The notes: generated by a model from the sequence alone, not told the origin. DNA of 16,642 nt from a bacterium (GCA_021811305.1 JAJZPD010000010.1:1-16642), one strand, 5' to 3'. Numbered from the stretch's first letter, positions 1 through 8,343 are shown. Numbers and translations are program-made.

Positions 1-1
1 G

Positions 2-283
2 GTGGAAGAAGTATACGGCAACCGCGTCGGCCTGGATGCCTTAGCTAAGGTTAACCTAGGCGCGGAGAAATCCGGCCACGGCCTGGATGCGATCCGTTAT
101 TATGCGAACAAAGATTGGGAATCGCTGGAAAAATATTGTTTACAGGACGTGGCTTTGACTCGGGATCTATACGAATTGATAAAGAAGCAAGGATATTTGC
201 TGGTTCCGGATCGATTGGGGGAGAAGACCACCAAGGTTGAGCTTACTCTCTGCGAACCTGAAGAGAAGAATGCTCTGTTTTAA
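2..283 (+). CDS. DEDDy 3'-5' exonuclease / RNase H-fold protein, C-terminal part
   Basis: This is the 3' end of a gene cut by the window edge; 93 residues are visible and the GTG at base 2 is probably internal. The segment has the look of the last part of an RNase H-like DEDDy exonuclease domain: a stretch reading LDALAKVNLG, then GHGLDAIRYY, then Tyr45-x3-Asp49 (YCLQD), which fits the ExoIII motif with its catalytic Tyr and Asp, followed by TRDLYELIKKQG. In the family such domains stand alone or are fused to a DEAD/DEAH helicase; which applies here cannot be seen. The first two acidic motifs (ExoI, ExoII) would lie upstream. It ends in TAA directly at the left arm of the palindromic element that follows. 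Family assignment is from motif recall only. Confidence 0.65.
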   Translation: MEEVYGNRVGLDALAKVNLGAEKSGHGLDAIRYYANKDWESLEKYCLQDVALTRDLYELIKKQGYLLVPDRLGEKTTKVELTLCEPEEKNALF

Positions 284-527
284 AAACGCAAAGCTAAAAG
301 CGCAGAAATAAGCGCAAAACTAAAAGCTAAAAGCGCAAAATAACAGCCAGTAATTGGCCAAATTCGAAATTCTAAATCCTAAACAAATCACAAATAACAA
401 ATCATAAATACGAAACACGTCCGGGTTTGTGATTTAAAATTTGTAATTTCGAATTTGTTTCGACTTTCTAATTTAGGATTTCGGATTTTCGTTATTTTGC
501 CTTTTGCGCTTTTCGCTTTGCGTTTTT
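282..527. repeat. Palindromic A/T-rich spacer element, copy 1
   Basis: The 270-base gap before nifS is nearly filled by one imperfect palindrome. The outer arms are exact: AAAAACGCAAAG at 282-293 and its reverse complement at 516-527. Inside are degenerate words such as AAATCCTAAACAAATC on the left and their complements (GATTTAGGATTTCGGATT-like) on the right, and the centre at 413-428 is AAACACGTCCGGGTTT. The left arm overlaps the TAA stop codon of the exonuclease gene. Copies 2 (6405-6606) and 3 (12588-12754) share the words and the core. There is no coding potential and no transposase. As RNA it could fold into a long hairpin and might end or protect the upstream message; that is inference. 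Confidence 0.8.
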
Positions 528-552
528 ATTTTTTCGCCTTAATCTTTTATCA

Positions 553-1737
553 ATGAAGATTTATCTCGATTACGCGGCTACGACGCCCTTGGATCGCGAG
601 GCGGAAATGGCAATGCGACCGTACCTCGCTGGTGAGTTCGGCAATGCCGGCTCTCTCCACTCTTACGGGCAAGAGGCGGCGGCGGCGCTCGATCGCTCTC
701 GGTCGACGGTGGCCGCCGCCTTGGGCGCCGACTTCCGGGAAGTGATCTTTACCGGTTCGGCCACCGAAGCCAACAACCTCGCTTTGCGCGGCGTCGTGAA
801 AAAAGCCCGCAGCAAGCACGGCCTGCGCAAGCCGAAAATCGTCGTCTCGGTCGTCGAGCACGAGTCGGTGATCGAAACCGCGCGCGATCTGGCGCGGGAG
901 GGGGAGGCCGAGCTGGTACTGCTTCCGGTAAACTCCGAAGGTTCAGTCGATCCGTCGAGCATCAAGCCCCACCTCAGCCGAGACACCGCGCTCATCTCGG
1001 TAATGTGCGCCAATAACGAGGTCGGAACCATTCAGCCAATAAGAGAGATAGGACGCCTGGTGCGCGAATTCAGGGAGGAGGGCAGTGTTTACCCGTTGTT
1101 TCATACCGATGTCGTCCAGGCTTTCCAGTACCTGCCCTGCCGGGCGCCGGATCTAGAGGCCGACTTAATGACAATTTCATCTCACAAGATTTATGGTCCT
1201 AAGGGAGCCGGCGCGCTTTATTTCCGGGCGCAAACAGCTGGCCTTGATCCAATCATCACCGGCGGCGGCCAGGAGTTCGGTTTGCGGTCGGGAACCGAGA
1301 ATATTCCCGGCGTAATCGGCCTGGCCAACGCCGTCGCCAAAACCGAGAGGCTGCGGGAGCGCGAAGCGGAACGCATAGGAAAATTACGCGATTATTTTTA
1401 CCGGAGGCTGAGCGCGGAAACAGAAGTTTCATTAAACGGCCCTTCGCTTGATTCCGGGATTCGCCTGCCTAACAACCTCAACCTTTGCTTCCCCGGCCAG
1501 CTGGCGGAAAGCTTGCTTATAGCCTTTGCCTCAGCCGGCCTGGCAGTCTCAACCGGATCGGCTTGCCAGAGCCGGGCTACGACTCCGTCGCACGTCATAC
1601 TGGCTATGAGTGGCGACCGCTCCAGAGCGCTCAGCAGTTTGCGCCTGACTCTTGGACGAAACACAACAAAGAAAGAGATTGACACCGCGGCGGAGACAAT
1701 TATAAAGATAATAAAAAAGCGCCAACGGTCTTCATAG
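553..1737 (+). CDS. nifS: Cysteine desulfurase, NifS/IscS family
   Basis: A PLP-dependent aminotransferase-fold enzyme that removes sulfur from cysteine as a persulfide for Fe-S clusters or tRNA thiolation. All landmarks are present in 394 residues: YLDYAATTP at the N-terminus, TGSATEANN (67-75), His104 in VEHES, ANNEVGTIQP (153-162), His184/Asp186 in FHTDVVQ, the PLP lysine Lys212 in SSHKIYGPKGAG, GGGQEFGLRSGTENI (237-251), and the catalytic Cys338 in STGSACQS, on a loop like that of group I enzymes. The ATG at 553 gives the normal family N-terminus; no Shine-Dalgarno is visible. No scaffold (NifU/IscU) or MnmA gene is in the window, so the sulfur acceptor is unknown. htrA starts 16 bases after its stop, probably in the same transcript. 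Confidence 0.95.
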   Translation: MKIYLDYAATTPLDREAEMAMRPYLAGEFGNAGSLHSYGQEAAAALDRSRSTVAAALGADFREVIFTGSATEANNLALRGVVKKARSKHGLRKPKIVVSVVEHESVIETARDLAREGEAELVLLPVNSEGSVDPSSIKPHLSRDTALISVMCANNEVGTIQPIREIGRLVREFREEGSVYPLFHTDVVQAFQYLPCRAPDLEADLMTISSHKIYGPKGAGALYFRAQTAGLDPIITGGGQEFGLRSGTENIPGVIGLANAVAKTERLREREAERIGKLRDYFYRRLSAETEVSLNGPSLDSGIRLPNNLNLCFPGQLAESLLIAFASAGLAVSTGSACQSRATTPSHVILAMSGDRSRALSSLRLTLGRNTTKKEIDTAAETIIKIIKKRQRSS

Positions 1738-1753
1738 AAATTATCAAACAACA

Positions 1754-3028
1754 ATGAACAACATGAATAACAGAAAAATGTTTGCCATCGTCCTCGCCGC
1801 CGCTTTCTTGGGCGTAACAGCGGGGACGCTTATTAACTCTCCGCAGGCGCAGGCCAGCTTTTGGAGCAACCTGCTGAACGGCTTGACCTCGCACTTTACC
1901 CAGTCTTCGACCACAACCTCTACGGCCGGTATTGCCCAGGCGCCGGCGGCTCCCTACGCTCCCGCCTCCAGCTACGAGCAGCAGATCGTCGATGCAGTCA
2001 AGCAGGCCACTCCGGCCGTGGTTTCAATCATCATCTCTAAAGATGTGCCGATCATCGAACAGTGTCCGGCCACCAACCCCTTCACTAATCTGCCCCCGCA
2101 ATTCCAGCAATTTTTCGGCCAGTCCTTCAACTACACCGTTCCCTGTCAGAAAGGCACGCAGCTGCAGGAAACCGGCGCGGGAAGCGGCTTCATCATTTCT
2201 CCCGACGGATTAATACTTACCAACAAGCATGTGGTTGCCGACGCGACCGCGCAGTACACGGTGATTCTTAATAACGGGAAGAAGTACAACGCCACCGTCT
2301 TGGCGCGCGACCCCCAACAGGACATCGCTTTGATTAAAATAAACGCCACTGGCTTACCGACCCTGACGCTGGGAGACTCCAGCACTCTCGAACTTGGACA
2401 GACAGCCATTGCCATCGGCAACGCCCTGGGCCAGTTCAGCAATACAGTTTCGGTCGGCGTGGTTTCCGGACTTTCCCGCGACATCACCGCCAACGGCGCC
2501 CTTTACGGCAGCGAAACAATCAATGGTGTCATTCAGACGGACGCCGCGATCAACCCCGGAAACTCCGGCGGGCCGCTGTTGAATTTGCGCGGGCAGGTCA
2601 TCGGCATCGACACCGCAGTCGTCTCCGGCGCGCAGAACATCGGATTCGCCATTCCGATCAACAATACGAAAAAAGACATCACGCAGGTTGAGAACGGCGG
2701 GACTATCGCCATGCCCTACTTGGGAGTCAGCTATATCACTATCGACTCCTCGATAGCCTCCCAAGACAGCTTATCCGTTGATTACGGAGCCTTGATCCAA
2801 GGCGGCACCGGCCAGCCGGCCGTCATACCGGGATCTCCGGCGGCCAAGGCCGGTTTGCAATCCGGAGATATTATCCTTAGCGTTAACGGAGTTAACGTTG
2901 ATCAAAACAACACTTTAAGCGCGCTCATTAACCAGCATAAGGTTGGCGATACCGTTACGCTAACGGTGCTCCGCGGATCGCAGACTTTGACGATAAAAGC
3001 GACCCTTGCGCAGTTCCCTAATTCGTAG
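1754..3028 (+). CDS. htrA: HtrA/DegP-family serine protease, membrane-anchored, one PDZ domain
   Basis: An envelope quality-control protease of 424 residues. Residues 8-26 form a hydrophobic anchor or signal sequence, followed by a Ser/Thr/Ala/Pro-rich linker to about 75. The trypsin-like domain (about 80-310) carries the triad His159 (TNKHVV), Asp190 (QQDIALIKI) and Ser271 (NPGNSGGPLL). A single PDZ domain covers about 322-420, with GSPAAKAGLQSGDIILSVNG in its middle. A loop insert at about 100-135 contains two cysteines, Cys104 and Cys131, the only ones in the protein, which could form a disulfide outside the membrane. DegP has two PDZ domains; one PDZ plus an N-terminal anchor is the DegS/HtrA-like layout. 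An ATG at 1763 is an alternative start. clpB follows after 68 bases, so two stress proteins are adjacent. Confidence 0.95.
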   Translation: MNNMNNRKMFAIVLAAAFLGVTAGTLINSPQAQASFWSNLLNGLTSHFTQSSTTTSTAGIAQAPAAPYAPASSYEQQIVDAVKQATPAVVSIIISKDVPIIEQCPATNPFTNLPPQFQQFFGQSFNYTVPCQKGTQLQETGAGSGFIISPDGLILTNKHVVADATAQYTVILNNGKKYNATVLARDPQQDIALIKINATGLPTLTLGDSSTLELGQTAIAIGNALGQFSNTVSVGVVSGLSRDITANGALYGSETINGVIQTDAAINPGNSGGPLLNLRGQVIGIDTAVVSGAQNIGFAIPINNTKKDITQVENGGTIAMPYLGVSYITIDSSIASQDSLSVDYGALIQGGTGQPAVIPGSPAAKAGLQSGDIILSVNGVNVDQNNTLSALINQHKVGDTVTLTVLRGSQTLTIKATLAQFPNS

Positions 3029-3039
3029 TATTTTAGGCT

Positions 3040-3084
3040 ATCCTCCGCGGAGCTATCCACGATTTATCCGCGGCGAGTTATAAT
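3040..3084 (+). promoter_or_regulatory. Putative clpB promoter with repeated CCGCGG sites
   Basis: A perfect TATAAT lies at 3079-3084, 12 bases before the clpB ATG, so the leader would be about six bases. No good -35 box is present. Upstream, ATCCTCCGCGG (3040-3050, containing the palindrome CTCCGCGGAG) and ATCCGCGG (3066-3073) repeat at 26-base spacing, where a repressor or activator could sit. No CIRCE inverted repeat (TTAGCACTC/GAGTGCTAA) is seen. The operator idea is inference. Confidence 0.45.
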
Positions 3085-3096
3085 CCTTAAAACCAA

Positions 3097-5727
3097 ATGA
3101 ACCAATTCAACCGCTTTACTATTAAGGCCCAAGAGGCTCTGCAAAACGCCCAGGAACTGGCTTCGGCCCGCAACCATGGAGAGTTTCGCGCGCTTCATCT
3201 CCTCTATGCTCTAATCGACGATCAGACATCCTTAGTGCGCCCGCTTTTGCTGCGCGCCAAGATAAACCCGGATGATTTGGCGCGCGAGGTGGAAGACGAA
3301 CTGGACAAGTTGCCGAAGATTTTCAGCAATGCCGGCGTCGGACAGCTCTACCTCTCGGACGAGATAATGCGAATCTTGGAAAGGGCCGGCAAGATCGCCG
3401 CCGCCAACAAAGATGAATTCATCTCCTGCGAGCATCTTTTATTAGGAATCCTCGAAGTTGATTCCCAGGCTAAAGCTTTGCTGGAGAAAGAGGGGTTGAA
3501 GAGAGAAGCGGCCTTTCGCATCCTGGCCGGACTGCGCGGAAACGCCCGCGTCACCGATGAGATGCCGGAGAGCAAGTTTCAGGTTCTCGAAAAATACGCG
3601 ATTAACTTGACGCAAATGGCCGCGGCCGGCAAACTCGATCCAGTCATCGGCCGCGAAGAGGAGCTGCGCCGCTTGGTGCAGATTCTTTCGCGCCGCCGCA
3701 AAAATAACCCGGTCTTAATCGGCGAACCCGGCGTCGGTAAGACGGCAATCGTCGAGGGATTGGCCTCGAAGATCGTCGCCGGCGACGTTCCTGAAAGCCT
3801 GCGTGGCAGAGAAATTATCATGCTCGACTTAGGGTCGCTCGTTGCCGGAACCAAGTTTCGCGGCGAATTCGAGGATCGGTTGAAGGCCTTTATCAAAGAG
3901 GTCCAGAACTCCGAGGGACGCATTATTCTTTTTATCGACGAGATACATATGATCGTGGGAGCGGGATCGGCCGAGGGGGCCATCGACGCCTCCAACCTTT
4001 TAAAGCCGCCGCTGGCCCGCGGCGAACTGCACGCGATCGGCGCCACGACCATCAAGGAGTACCAGCTTTATATCGAAAAGGATTCGGCCTTAGAGCGCCG
4101 CTTCCAGCCGGTGATGGTGGAGGAGCCGAGTATCGAGGACAGCGTGACTATCCTGCGCGGCTTGAAAGAAAAGTATGAGATGCATCACGGACTTCGCATC
4201 AGCGACGAGGCGCTAGTTGCTGCCGTCAATCTTTCGGCCAGGTATATCAGCAACCGCTTTCTGCCCGACAAGGCGGTGGACGTCATCGACGAGGCGGCGG
4301 CGATGCGGAAGCTGGAGATCGAAAGCCTGCCCAGCGACATTAACCAGGCGCGGCGCGAGATAACCTCGCTCGAGGTGGAAAAAGCGGCGCTTTTCTCGGA
4401 AGGGAAAGAAAAGAACGCCAAGCGAATCAAGGAAATAGACAAGCGCCTGAAGGAGCTGCGAGAACAGGACGATGCCTTGTCCGGAGAGTGGCAGGCGGAG
4501 AAGTCCATTTTCGAGAAACTGAACGCTCTGCGGGAGAGAGTGGAGAACTTAAAGCACGAGAAAGAGGTGGCGGAACGGGAAAACCAACTGGAGAGGGTCG
4601 CGAAGATTATCTACGGCGAGCTGCCGGCAGCGGAAAAAGAATATCAGGCCTTCGAGAAAAAATACTTCTCCACCAAAGGCAAGAAATCGAACAAGTTTAT
4701 AAAAGAAAGCGTCGACAGCGAAGATGTGGCGCGAGTCATCGGACGGTGGACGGGGATACCGGTCCACAGTCTGTTGGAGAGCGAGGCGGACAAGCTAAGT
4801 CGCCTGGAAGACGAGCTTAGAAGCCGAGTTATCGGGCAGGATGAAGCGATCGAAGCGGTGGCCAACGCGCTGCGCCGCGCGCGCGCCGGATTGGCGCCGG
4901 CCGACCGCCCGATGGGTTCGTTTATGTTTTTGGGGCCGACCGGAGTCGGTAAGACCGAGTTGGCCAGGGCGCTGGCGGAGTTTATGTTTAACGACGAGAA
5001 GTCTCTGGTCCGCATCGATATGTCGGAGTACATGGAGCGGCACGCCGTGGCGCGCCTCATCGGTTCGCCTCCGGGATATGTCGGATTCGAAGAGGGAGGC
5101 CAGCTGACTGAAATCGTCCGCCACCGCCCTTACAGCCTGATACTGTTCGACGAGATCGAGAAAGCTCACCCCGAAGTCTTTAACATCCTTTTGCAGGTAC
5201 TGGACAACGGCCGATTGACCGACGGCAAGGGCCGCACGGTGGATTTCCGCAACACGATTATTATTATGACTTCCAACGTCGGCAGCGAGTTTTTACGTGA
5301 AATGGCGAAGGTTGGATTTTCTTCCGGCGAAGAGGAGAAGGAGGCCGATCACGAGGAGGATTACCGCAACCGGGTTAACGCTGCTTTGCGCGATCACTTC
5401 CGACCCGAGTTCCTGAACCGCATCGACGAGATCATCGTCTTCCACCCTCTTGATAGGGAGGTTGTCGGTAAGATCGTTGATATCCAGCTCCAGAAGGTTG
5501 TCGCTTCCTTGAAAGAAAGGGGGATAAACCTGACGATTGATAGCGCAGCCAGAAAGTATATCATTGAAAACGGCTTCGATCCCGAATACGGCGCCAGGCC
5601 GATCAAAAGGATGATCCAGAAGGCGGTCCTCGACAAGCTGGCTGACAGGATAATCCGCGGCATGATAAAAAATGGCAGCAAAGTTAAAATCTCTTCCGAC
5701 CAATCCGGCATTAAGGTTAGCGTTTAG
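3097..5727 (+). CDS. clpB: ClpB-type AAA+ chaperone with a ClpC-like VGF loop
   Basis: An 876-residue hexameric Hsp100 unfoldase. Domains: Clp N-terminal repeats (about 1-150); AAA-1 with Walker A GEPGVGKT (209-216), pore loop GTKFRG (251-256), Walker B ILFIDE (277-282) and the RR pair at 334-335; a long coiled-coil middle domain (about 412-530) with the ClpB-like GEWQAEK and YGELP stretches; AAA-2 with Walker A GPTGVGKT (613-620), pore loop GYVG (660-663), Walker B LILFDE (681-686); and a C-terminal D2-small domain. The full-length middle domain and total size fit ClpB. However, residues 739-741 read VGF inside a loop about 11 residues longer than that of E. coli ClpB, at the place where ClpC binds ClpP. 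It could therefore be a disaggregase, a protease partner, or both; ClpP is not in the window. No Shine-Dalgarno is seen. Confidence 0.92.
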   Translation: MNQFNRFTIKAQEALQNAQELASARNHGEFRALHLLYALIDDQTSLVRPLLLRAKINPDDLAREVEDELDKLPKIFSNAGVGQLYLSDEIMRILERAGKIAAANKDEFISCEHLLLGILEVDSQAKALLEKEGLKREAAFRILAGLRGNARVTDEMPESKFQVLEKYAINLTQMAAAGKLDPVIGREEELRRLVQILSRRRKNNPVLIGEPGVGKTAIVEGLASKIVAGDVPESLRGREIIMLDLGSLVAGTKFRGEFEDRLKAFIKEVQNSEGRIILFIDEIHMIVGAGSAEGAIDASNLLKPPLARGELHAIGATTIKEYQLYIEKDSALERRFQPVMVEEPSIEDSVTILRGLKEKYEMHHGLRISDEALVAAVNLSARYISNRFLPDKAVDVIDEAAAMRKLEIESLPSDINQARREITSLEVEKAALFSEGKEKNAKRIKEIDKRLKELREQDDALSGEWQAEKSIFEKLNALRERVENLKHEKEVAERENQLERVAKIIYGELPAAEKEYQAFEKKYFSTKGKKSNKFIKESVDSEDVARVIGRWTGIPVHSLLESEADKLSRLEDELRSRVIGQDEAIEAVANALRRARAGLAPADRPMGSFMFLGPTGVGKTELARALAEFMFNDEKSLVRIDMSEYMERHAVARLIGSPPGYVGFEEGGQLTEIVRHRPYSLILFDEIEKAHPEVFNILLQVLDNGRLTDGKGRTVDFRNTIIIMTSNVGSEFLREMAKVGFSSGEEEKEADHEEDYRNRVNAALRDHFRPEFLNRIDEIIVFHPLDREVVGKIVDIQLQKVVASLKERGINLTIDSAARKYIIENGFDPEYGARPIKRMIQKAVLDKLADRIIRGMIKNGSKVKISSDQSGIKVSV

Positions 5728-6406
5728 CGCTTTAGCGTGGGCGCTTCTAACTTGGTGGGCCCGCAGTTCCGGGTTTTCTTTCTGGCCCCTACTGGTTTTC
5801 CTGGGAGTGAGCGGGTGGCTCTACTTTCACCCTCCGTTATTCGTTGAAAGGTTTATTTATTCGTTTCTGGCGATAATTTTTCTGGTATTTTTCACTCCTG
5901 ACCTGGGAACGTGGAGTTGGCTGGCGCCAGTGTTCGGCGGCTTAATTCTCTTCTTGTTCTTAGGGGTAAAAAACTTGCACTTCCTCAACCGCCACGCCTT
6001 CCATCTTTTAGCGCACTCGCTTTTAATAGTTTGGTTTAGCCTCCTCCTTTTCCACGGCTCTCTTGGCTCGTTTTCCCTTCTCTGGTTCTTCCTGTGGATG
6101 TGGTTCATCTCGCGGGAATATTTGGTTTCTCGCAACCGCAACGACGAGGCCTCGACTCCGCTCATTAACGCCACAGCCGCAGTCGGCGCTTTCGTGGCGG
6201 CTGAGTTGGGTTGGGCCATCTCTTTGCTACCGATCGGTTTTATTGAAGAAGCGGCGCTGTTTTCCGCGCTCTTTTTCCTGGCGGAGGACGTGATGTACTA
6301 CGCGATAAACGACGCGCTCGATAAGCGCACGGCTATTCGCAACTCGCTCCTGGCGGTGGTGATGTCGACGATGGTGTTCCTTGTCTCCAGCTGGACACCG
6401 CACTAA
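5672..6406 (+). CDS. Polytopic membrane protein of unknown function
   Basis: I do not recognise this 244-residue protein. It is very rich in Trp, Phe and Leu and has about seven to nine hydrophobic stretches (near 14-30, 35-51, 59-76, 82-98, 109-127, 132-149, 166-184, 186-204 and 223-240). Charged patches near 150-160 (REYLVSRNRNDE) and 205-223 (EDVMYYAINDALDKRT), and Glu192-Glu193 within an otherwise hydrophobic segment, could be functional. The first 56 bases overlap the 3' end of clpB in another frame; the only ATG before residue 143 is at 5672, so the overlap is probably real and the two genes are likely translationally coupled. It ends in TAA exactly where the second palindromic spacer begins. 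Confidence 0.8.
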   Translation: MAAKLKSLPTNPALRLAFSALAWALLTWWARSSGFSFWPLLVFLGVSGWLYFHPPLFVERFIYSFLAIIFLVFFTPDLGTWSWLAPVFGGLILFLFLGVKNLHFLNRHAFHLLAHSLLIVWFSLLLFHGSLGSFSLLWFFLWMWFISREYLVSRNRNDEASTPLINATAAVGAFVAAELGWAISLLPIGFIEEAALFSALFFLAEDVMYYAINDALDKRTAIRNSLLAVVMSTMVFLVSSWTPH

Positions 6407-6606
6407 AAGCGCAAAACTAAAAGCTACAAGCGAAAAATAGCGACTAGCAGTTGGCTAAATTCGAAGCTCTAAATCCGAAATTCTAAACAAATCTGAAATA
6501 CGAAATAAGAAGCTCCAAACCCGTGTTTAGGATTTGTGATTTGGAATTTGTTTAGGATTTAGTATTTCGGATTTGGAATTTCCGTTATTTTGCCTTTTGC
6601 GCTTTT
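6405..6606. repeat. Palindromic A/T-rich spacer element, copy 2
   Basis: The spacer between the membrane protein gene and rny is a second copy of the element at 282-527. Exact 12-base arms AAAAGCGCAAAA lie at 6405-6416 and, inverted, at 6595-6606; the core AAACCCGTGTTT is at 6517-6528. It shares with copy 1 the words AATTCGAA, CTAAATCC and TTCTAAACAAATC on the left and GTTATTTTGCCTTTTGCGC on the right. The left arm overlaps the TAA stop of the preceding gene. Similarity continues weakly past the right arm (TTGCCTTAACCTTT here, TCGCCTTAATCTTT in copy 1). Bases 6607-6674 hold nothing else that I can name. Confidence 0.8.
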
Positions 6607-6674
6607 AAGTTTGACGCCCCCCGTCTTTTGCCTTAACCTTTCATTAAAGTCCATGCAATCTTTTTTCCTACTTT

Positions 6675-8195
6675 ATGAATCAGATTATCGTGCCGGCAGC
6701 CGGCCTTTTGGCAGGTCTGGCTATCGGCTATTTAATTCGCCAGTACTTATCAGCCAAACTAGTCGGCTCTCTTGAAAAAACCGGGGAGGAAGCTTTAAGA
6801 AGAGCCAAACAGGAGGCGCAGGACGTAATTTTGGAGGCTAAGAACAAAGCAGTCGCTATCTTGGACGAGGCGAAGGAGGAGGAGCGCGGAAGGCGCGCCG
6901 AGATGGAAAAGGCGGAAAGCAGTCTGCTAAAAAGGACCGAGTCGGTTTTGCAGCGCGAAAACGAAGCCGTTAAGGAACGGGGGCGCCTGACTGAGGAGGA
7001 AAGAGGGCTTATCGCAAGGAGCGAAAAAATAAGAGAAGCCGAGGCCGTAGCCTCTACTAAGATCGCCGAGGTGGCGAAACTCAGCCCGGAGGAGGCAAAA
7101 GAGCGCGTTTTCCGCGAGGTACGCGAAAAATACAAGGAAGATTTGACCGAGGAGGTGAAGAAGATCCTCCGCGACCGCCGCGAAGAAATAGAGAAAAAAA
7201 GCGTCGAGGTGATGACTACCGCCATCCAGCGCTACGCCCGCGCGCACGTCTCAGATATCACTACCAGCTCGTTCACGCTTCCTTCGGAAGACTTCAAAGG
7301 AAAGATTATCGGCCGCGAAGGGCGCAACATCCGGACGTTGGAAAGGCTGACCGGAGTCGAACTCATCGTCGACGAATCGCCGGACACTATCATCATCTCT
7401 TCTTTCGATCCGATGCGGCGCGAGATCGCCCGGACCGCTTTGGCGAAGCTGGTCAAGGACGGCCGCATCCAGCCGGCGAAGATTGAGGAAAAAGTGGAGG
7501 AGGCTAAGGAAGAGATTGAGAAAAGAATACAGGAGATCGGAGAAGAAGCGGCATACGAAGTCGGCGTATACGGCCTGCCGAAGGAGATATTGAATCTTTT
7601 GGGCAGGCTCAACTTTCGCACCAGCTTCGGACAGAATGTCTTAACGCACTCGATCGAAGTGGCGCATATTGCCGGTATGATCGCGGCCGAATTGGGCGTC
7701 AATGTCGATGTCGCCAAGAAGGGAGCGCTAGTGCACGACATCGGTAAAGCGATCGACCACGAAGTGCAGGGGACGCACGTCGAGCTGGGGCGCCGCATCC
7801 TGAAAAAGTACGGAGTCGAGGACGAGGTCGTCAAAGCAATGGAGTCGCACCACGAAGACTATCCGTTCTCCACGCCGGAGTCGTACATCGTTACCGCCGC
7901 CGATATTCTTTCCGCGGCCCGACCGGGAGCGAGAAGGGGGACCCTGGAAAATTATGTTAAAAGACTGGATGATTTGGAAAAGCTTGCTAAAGGTTTTGTC
8001 GGAGTTAAGGACGCCTACGCTATCCAGGCCGGGCGCGAGTTGCGGATCTTCGTCGTTCCGGAGCAGGTCGACGACTTTATGGCCTTGCAGCTGGCCAAGG
8101 ACGTTGCTTCAAAGATAGAGGCCGACCTGAAATATCCTGGCGAGATCAAAGTGAACGTCATCCGCGAGCTGCGCGCTGTAGAATACGCAAAGTAA
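6675..8195 (+). CDS. rny: Ribonuclease Y
   Basis: A membrane-anchored endoribonuclease that starts mRNA decay. The 506-residue layout is that of the family (usually about 510-520): an N-terminal transmembrane helix (about 3-22), a long highly charged coiled coil (about 30-190), a KH RNA-binding domain with IIGREGRN (GxxG at 213-216), and an HD metal-dependent phosphohydrolase domain with His325 (LTHSIEVAH) and the His354-Asp355 pair (LVHDIGKA), followed by ESHHEDYP. The C-terminal end VNVIRELRAVEYAK is typical. The ATG at 6675 places the anchor at the N-terminus; no Shine-Dalgarno is present, the upstream bases being TTTTTTCCTACTTT. It stands alone between a palindromic spacer and a terminator, so it is probably monocistronic. 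Confidence 0.97.
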   Translation: MNQIIVPAAGLLAGLAIGYLIRQYLSAKLVGSLEKTGEEALRRAKQEAQDVILEAKNKAVAILDEAKEEERGRRAEMEKAESSLLKRTESVLQRENEAVKERGRLTEEERGLIARSEKIREAEAVASTKIAEVAKLSPEEAKERVFREVREKYKEDLTEEVKKILRDRREEIEKKSVEVMTTAIQRYARAHVSDITTSSFTLPSEDFKGKIIGREGRNIRTLERLTGVELIVDESPDTIIISSFDPMRREIARTALAKLVKDGRIQPAKIEEKVEEAKEEIEKRIQEIGEEAAYEVGVYGLPKEILNLLGRLNFRTSFGQNVLTHSIEVAHIAGMIAAELGVNVDVAKKGALVHDIGKAIDHEVQGTHVELGRRILKKYGVEDEVVKAMESHHEDYPFSTPESYIVTAADILSAARPGARRGTLENYVKRLDDLEKLAKGFVGVKDAYAIQAGRELRIFVVPEQVDDFMALQLAKDVASKIEADLKYPGEIKVNVIRELRAVEYAK

Positions 8196-8206
8196 TGCGT
8201 CAGCCA

Positions 8207-8247
8207 CTAGGGACTAAGGATTAGGGATTAGAGACTAGGGACTAGGG
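8207..8247 (+). repeat. Degenerate AGGGA(C/T)TA tandem repeat
   Basis: After rny the sequence reads through about five or six units of the type AGGGACTA / AGGATT / AGGGATT / AGAGACT / AGGGACT, close to a seven-base period. It runs into a G-rich stretch that also makes up the following terminator stem. The 148 bases between rny and hup contain only this repeat, the hairpin and the hup promoter region. Confidence 0.6.
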
Positions 8248-8250
8248 GGT

Positions 8251-8283
8251 GGGGCTGGGCGATGTTGACCTAGCCCCATTTTA
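8251..8283 (+). terminator. Rho-independent terminator after rny
   Basis: GGGGCTGGG (8251-8259) pairs with CCTAGCCCC (8269-8277) over nine positions including one G-T pair, with a nine-base loop, followed by ATTTTA. The T-run is short. The left arm is also part of a guanine-quadruplex-like run (8238-8259). Confidence 0.65.
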
Positions 8284-8326
8284 TGGCTTAAAATCTAGAC
8301 ATAAGGAAAGAAAAGGTCGAAAAGAC

Positions 8327-8332
8327 TACAAT
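8327..8332 (+). promoter_or_regulatory. Putative -10 box of hup
   Basis: TACAAT matches the -10 consensus at five of six positions and ends 11 bases before the hup ATG, which implies a very short leader. No convincing -35 box lies 16-18 bases upstream. No Shine-Dalgarno is visible between it and the start codon. Confidence 0.35.
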
Positions 8333-8343
8333 ACAGAATCTAA

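Noticed and set aside
282..527. IS element or riboswitch in the spacer before nifS
   Set aside because: There is no transposase and no known aptamer pattern, and the same palindrome recurs before unrelated genes.
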